From NCBI GenBank assembly GCA_947302205.1, contig CAMYVD010000017.1, positions 1 through 35,653 of the forward strand: a stretch of DNA of 35,653 bases. Reading direction: 5' to 3'. Shown here piece by piece: positions 33,889 to 35,653 of the stretch. The position numbers were made by a program, and so were the translations under genes. How positions within the stretch are numbered: position 1 is the first letter of the stretch; the number at the start of each line of letters is the position of its first letter. The DNA comes from an uncultured Bacteroidales bacterium. Lineage in GTDB: Bacteria > Bacteroidota > Bacteroidia > Bacteroidales > F082. The notes under the pieces were generated by a model. The model saw only the letters and a program-made list of their open reading frames with translations. It ran no database searches and was not told the origin of the DNA.

Positions 33889-35019
33889 ACTGGAATGTAA
33901 AATCTCTTGAAGCTCGTTGCGGTGTTCCTTCGGAGTCTTCGTGAAGAGGAATCCCCAGATGCTCATGGCGGGGTTCTTGATGTCACGGGTCTCCAGCACG
34001 CCGTGGAAGTGCTTCTTGATGGCTCCAAAATCCAAAGCCTTAGTGGTCTCGTAAGGCTTGTCCAACACCACAAAGCTGAACACGTCCTCTTCGATGCCGT
34101 TCCATTGGGTTTGATAGTCGGGATGGGTGCCTTCAAAGAACGCTCTCACAGGCAGCAGACCGCAGGTGTGGCGGGTCAGGTCGTTCAGGCACATGCCGGC
34201 GAAACGCAAGGGATTCACCTCAATCGGGATGGCTTTGCCAGTGTTCTTGTCCACACGGAACTCCACATGCATCGGGAAGTTGCGCAAGCCTAACACGCCG
34301 TTCAAGTCGATGCAGAACTGGTTGAAGGCAGGATAGTTGGCCTCAAAGATCTGCTTGCTCATGCAATACAGGCGGTCACTCACGTCGGTCTCGTTCTTGA
34401 AGATGTGATGGAAGATGTTGATGATGTTGGGCTTGCCTTCAGCATCAAAGTAGGCATCCACGGCATATTCCTCGCCTTCGATAAACTGCTCCAGCACAAA
34501 CTTCTCACTGCGCACCACGGTCTCAGGAAACACGGCACATTGCTTGGCGAAGTTCTTGTCGATGTCGTCCAAGGCATTAAACCATTCCTCCTTAGTGCGG
34601 ACGATATACACGCCCACACTCAAGAAACCCACTGCCGGTTTCAGCACCAAAGGCAAAGGCAGCTCGTCGGGATTGAGGCTGCGCAACGCTTTCATCTCCA
34701 CTTCCTTGTAGTAGAAGTCGGGATAGATCTGCTGACAAATGCGACGGAACTCAGCCTTGTCCTTCAGGATCTTGACTTTCTTCACCAGCTCCGACTCGGG
34801 CAGTTGGGCGTATAGCCACACCAAAGCGTTTTCCGAGACGGCATAAAGCTTGCCGCACTTTCGGTATTCATCCACAAAGGCTTGGTCATCCAAAAGGTTG
34901 AGCTTGTGGCCTTGTTGCTTCAGTAGCTCAGCCATGTCGTTATGCAAAACGGGAATCTGTTTTTCTTCGAGATATTCCACCAATGGAGTGGAAACGTATG
35001 GTTTTTCTAAAATGATCAT
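33868..35019 (-). CDS. ATP-grasp enzyme of unknown substrate
   Basis: The 383-residue protein has an ATP-grasp fold. The ATP-binding lysine segment LPLPLVLKPAVGFLSVGVYIV lies near residue 126, then the adenine-contacting FVLEQFIEGEEYAVDAYFD, and the metal-binding MHVEFRVDKNTGKAIPIEVNPLRFAGM with the Glu...Glu-x-Asn pattern. These enzymes usually join a carboxylate to an amine or thiol using ATP. The N-terminal ~100 residues look like a pre-ATP-grasp domain, and the C-terminal ~90 may help bind substrate. The ATG overlaps the purA stop as ATGA, so it is translationally coupled to purine synthesis. It is not an evident purD, purK or purT, and I do not recognise a specific function. Confidence 0.75.
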   Translation of the reverse strand: MIILEKPYVSTPLVEYLEEKQIPVLHNDMAELLKQQGHKLNLLDDQAFVDEYRKCGKLYAVSENALVWLYAQLPESELVKKVKILKDKAEFRRICQQIYPDFYYKEVEMKALRSLNPDELPLPLVLKPAVGFLSVGVYIVRTKEEWFNALDDIDKNFAKQCAVFPETVVRSEKFVLEQFIEGEEYAVDAYFDAEGKPNIINIFHHIFKNETDVSDRLYCMSKQIFEANYPAFNQFCIDLNGVLGLRNFPMHVEFRVDKNTGKAIPIEVNPLRFAGMCLNDLTRHTCGLLPVRAFFEGTHPDYQTQWNGIEEDVFSFVVLDKPYETTKALDFGAIKKHFHGVLETRDIKNPAMSIWGFLFTKTPKEHRNELQEILHSSLEEFMI

Positions 35020-35653
35020 CTCAAAATATTTTGGGTACGGTCGGGACCGTAGGAAACAAACTTGATCGGCACGCCGACGTAATTCTCAATAAACTTGATA
35101 TAGGATTCCAACTTTTCAGGGATGCTGTTGGAAATTTTCTGCTGCCATCCGGGGAGTTCGGTGTAAACAGGCTCCATCGTCTCGGTGCAGGCGGCGAAAG
35201 GCAACTGTTTGGTCTCCTTGCCGTTGAAGCGATAAGCGGTGGCCACCATGATGGTCTCGAACTCGTCCATCACGTCGGATTTCATCATCATCAGGTCGGT
35301 GACGCCGCTGAGCATGACGGCATATTTCAATGCGGGCAGGTCGAGCCAACCGCAACGGCGTGGGCGGCCAGTGGTAGCGCCGAACTCATGGCCGTTTTGG
35401 CGCAAGGTCTCTCCGGTTTCGTCGAACAACTCGGTAGGGAAGGGGCCTGTGCCTACGCGGGTGCAATAAGCCTTGAAAATGCCGTACACCTTGCCAATCC
35501 TGCTGGGTGCCACACCCAATCCGGAGCACACTCCGGCGGCGATGACGCTTGATGAGGTGACGAAAGGATAGCTGCCGAAGTCCACGTCGAGCATGGAACC
35601 TTGGGCACCCTCGGCCAACACCTTCTTGCCGTTGTCCAAGGCCTCGTTGAGGA
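35016..35653 (-). CDS. purA: Adenylosuccinate synthetase PurA (C-terminal half; runs off window)
   Basis: PurA condenses IMP and aspartate with GTP to adenylosuccinate, the first committed step to AMP. About 212 C-terminal residues are visible, roughly half of the ~425-residue enzyme. Motifs present are VLAEGAQGSMLDVDFGSYPFVTSSS, the CTRVGTGPFPTEL and FGATTGRPRRCGWLD segments, the LMMMKSDVMDEF stretch, and the terminal VSYGPDRTQNI. The first visible codons belong to the open frame continuing past the window edge. The stop codon overlaps the ATP-grasp start. Confidence 0.96.
   Translation of the reverse strand, partial: LNEALDNGKKVLAEGAQGSMLDVDFGSYPFVTSSSVIAAGVCSGLGVAPSRIGKVYGIFKAYCTRVGTGPFPTELFDETGETLRQNGHEFGATTGRPRRCGWLDLPALKYAVMLSGVTDLMMMKSDVMDEFETIMVATAYRFNGKETKQLPFAACTETMEPVYTELPGWQQKISNSIPEKLESYIKFIENYVGVPIKFVSYGPDRTQNILR

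Noticed and set aside
1..35653. CRISPR arrays, phage genes, insertion sequences, restriction or toxin-antitoxin systems.
   Set aside because: No array of direct repeats with spacers, transposase, integrase or defence-type protein was seen; gene content is essentially housekeeping.

Overview
The window is one stretch of a Bacteroidales-type genome (phylum Bacteroidota). The evidence is the Bacteroidota promoter signature TAnnTTTG with an upstream TTG about 19 bases away, glycine-lipid synthase genes, a DUF2723 membrane protein, an ECF sigma/anti-sigma/GIN-barrel module, Bacteroidales-style MraY and FtsL, and A-rich leaders without clear Shine-Dalgarno sites. The DNA is mid-GC and densely coded; no gene-free stretch exceeds 300 bases.

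Positions 1-10959 (minus strand) hold the dcw (division and cell wall) cluster, in transcription order mraZ, rsmH, ftsL, ftsI (PASTA-type PBP), murE, mraY, a murD remnant, ftsW, murG, murC and the first codons of ftsQ. Genes abut or overlap, often as ATGA. The standout is the murD slot: the gene there encodes only the C-terminal Mur-ligase domain, and the residues expected to bind D-glutamate are replaced. Two 7-bp tandem repeats sit against the start codons of this gene and of ftsI. Upstream of mraZ are three TGGG-type repeats exactly 10 bp apart, a likely MraZ autoregulatory operator.

Positions 11198-13966 (plus) form an apparent operon: glsA and glsB (glycine lipid synthesis), the ribosome-assembly GTPase engB, and a small YeaQ-like membrane protein. 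mutS2 (13976-16369, minus) converges on it. A second plus unit, 16470-19834, holds another YeaQ-like gene, cutC and a GH2 beta-mannosidase lipoprotein, with a palindromic repeat before the mannosidase.

Positions 19811-22251 (minus) hold a GIN-domain outer-membrane barrel protein, an ECF sigma factor and its membrane anti-sigma. lgt diverges from it and converges on a large DUF2723 GT-C-type membrane protein (23250-26327, minus). Then come tRNA-Gln(TTG), an intrinsic terminator, and rimP-nusA-infB (plus), a layout that recalls E. coli metY-rimP-nusA-infB.

The right end (31258-35653, minus) holds purA (partial), an unassigned ATP-grasp enzyme overlapping it, and a transglutaminase-fold lipoprotein whose 3' end contains the infB terminator.

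Most genes are housekeeping. The observations most worth pursuing are the domain-only MurD, the 7-bp repeats, the MraZ operator, the tRNA-terminator-rimP arrangement, the Cys-rich Lgt loop and the purA-linked ATP-grasp enzyme.
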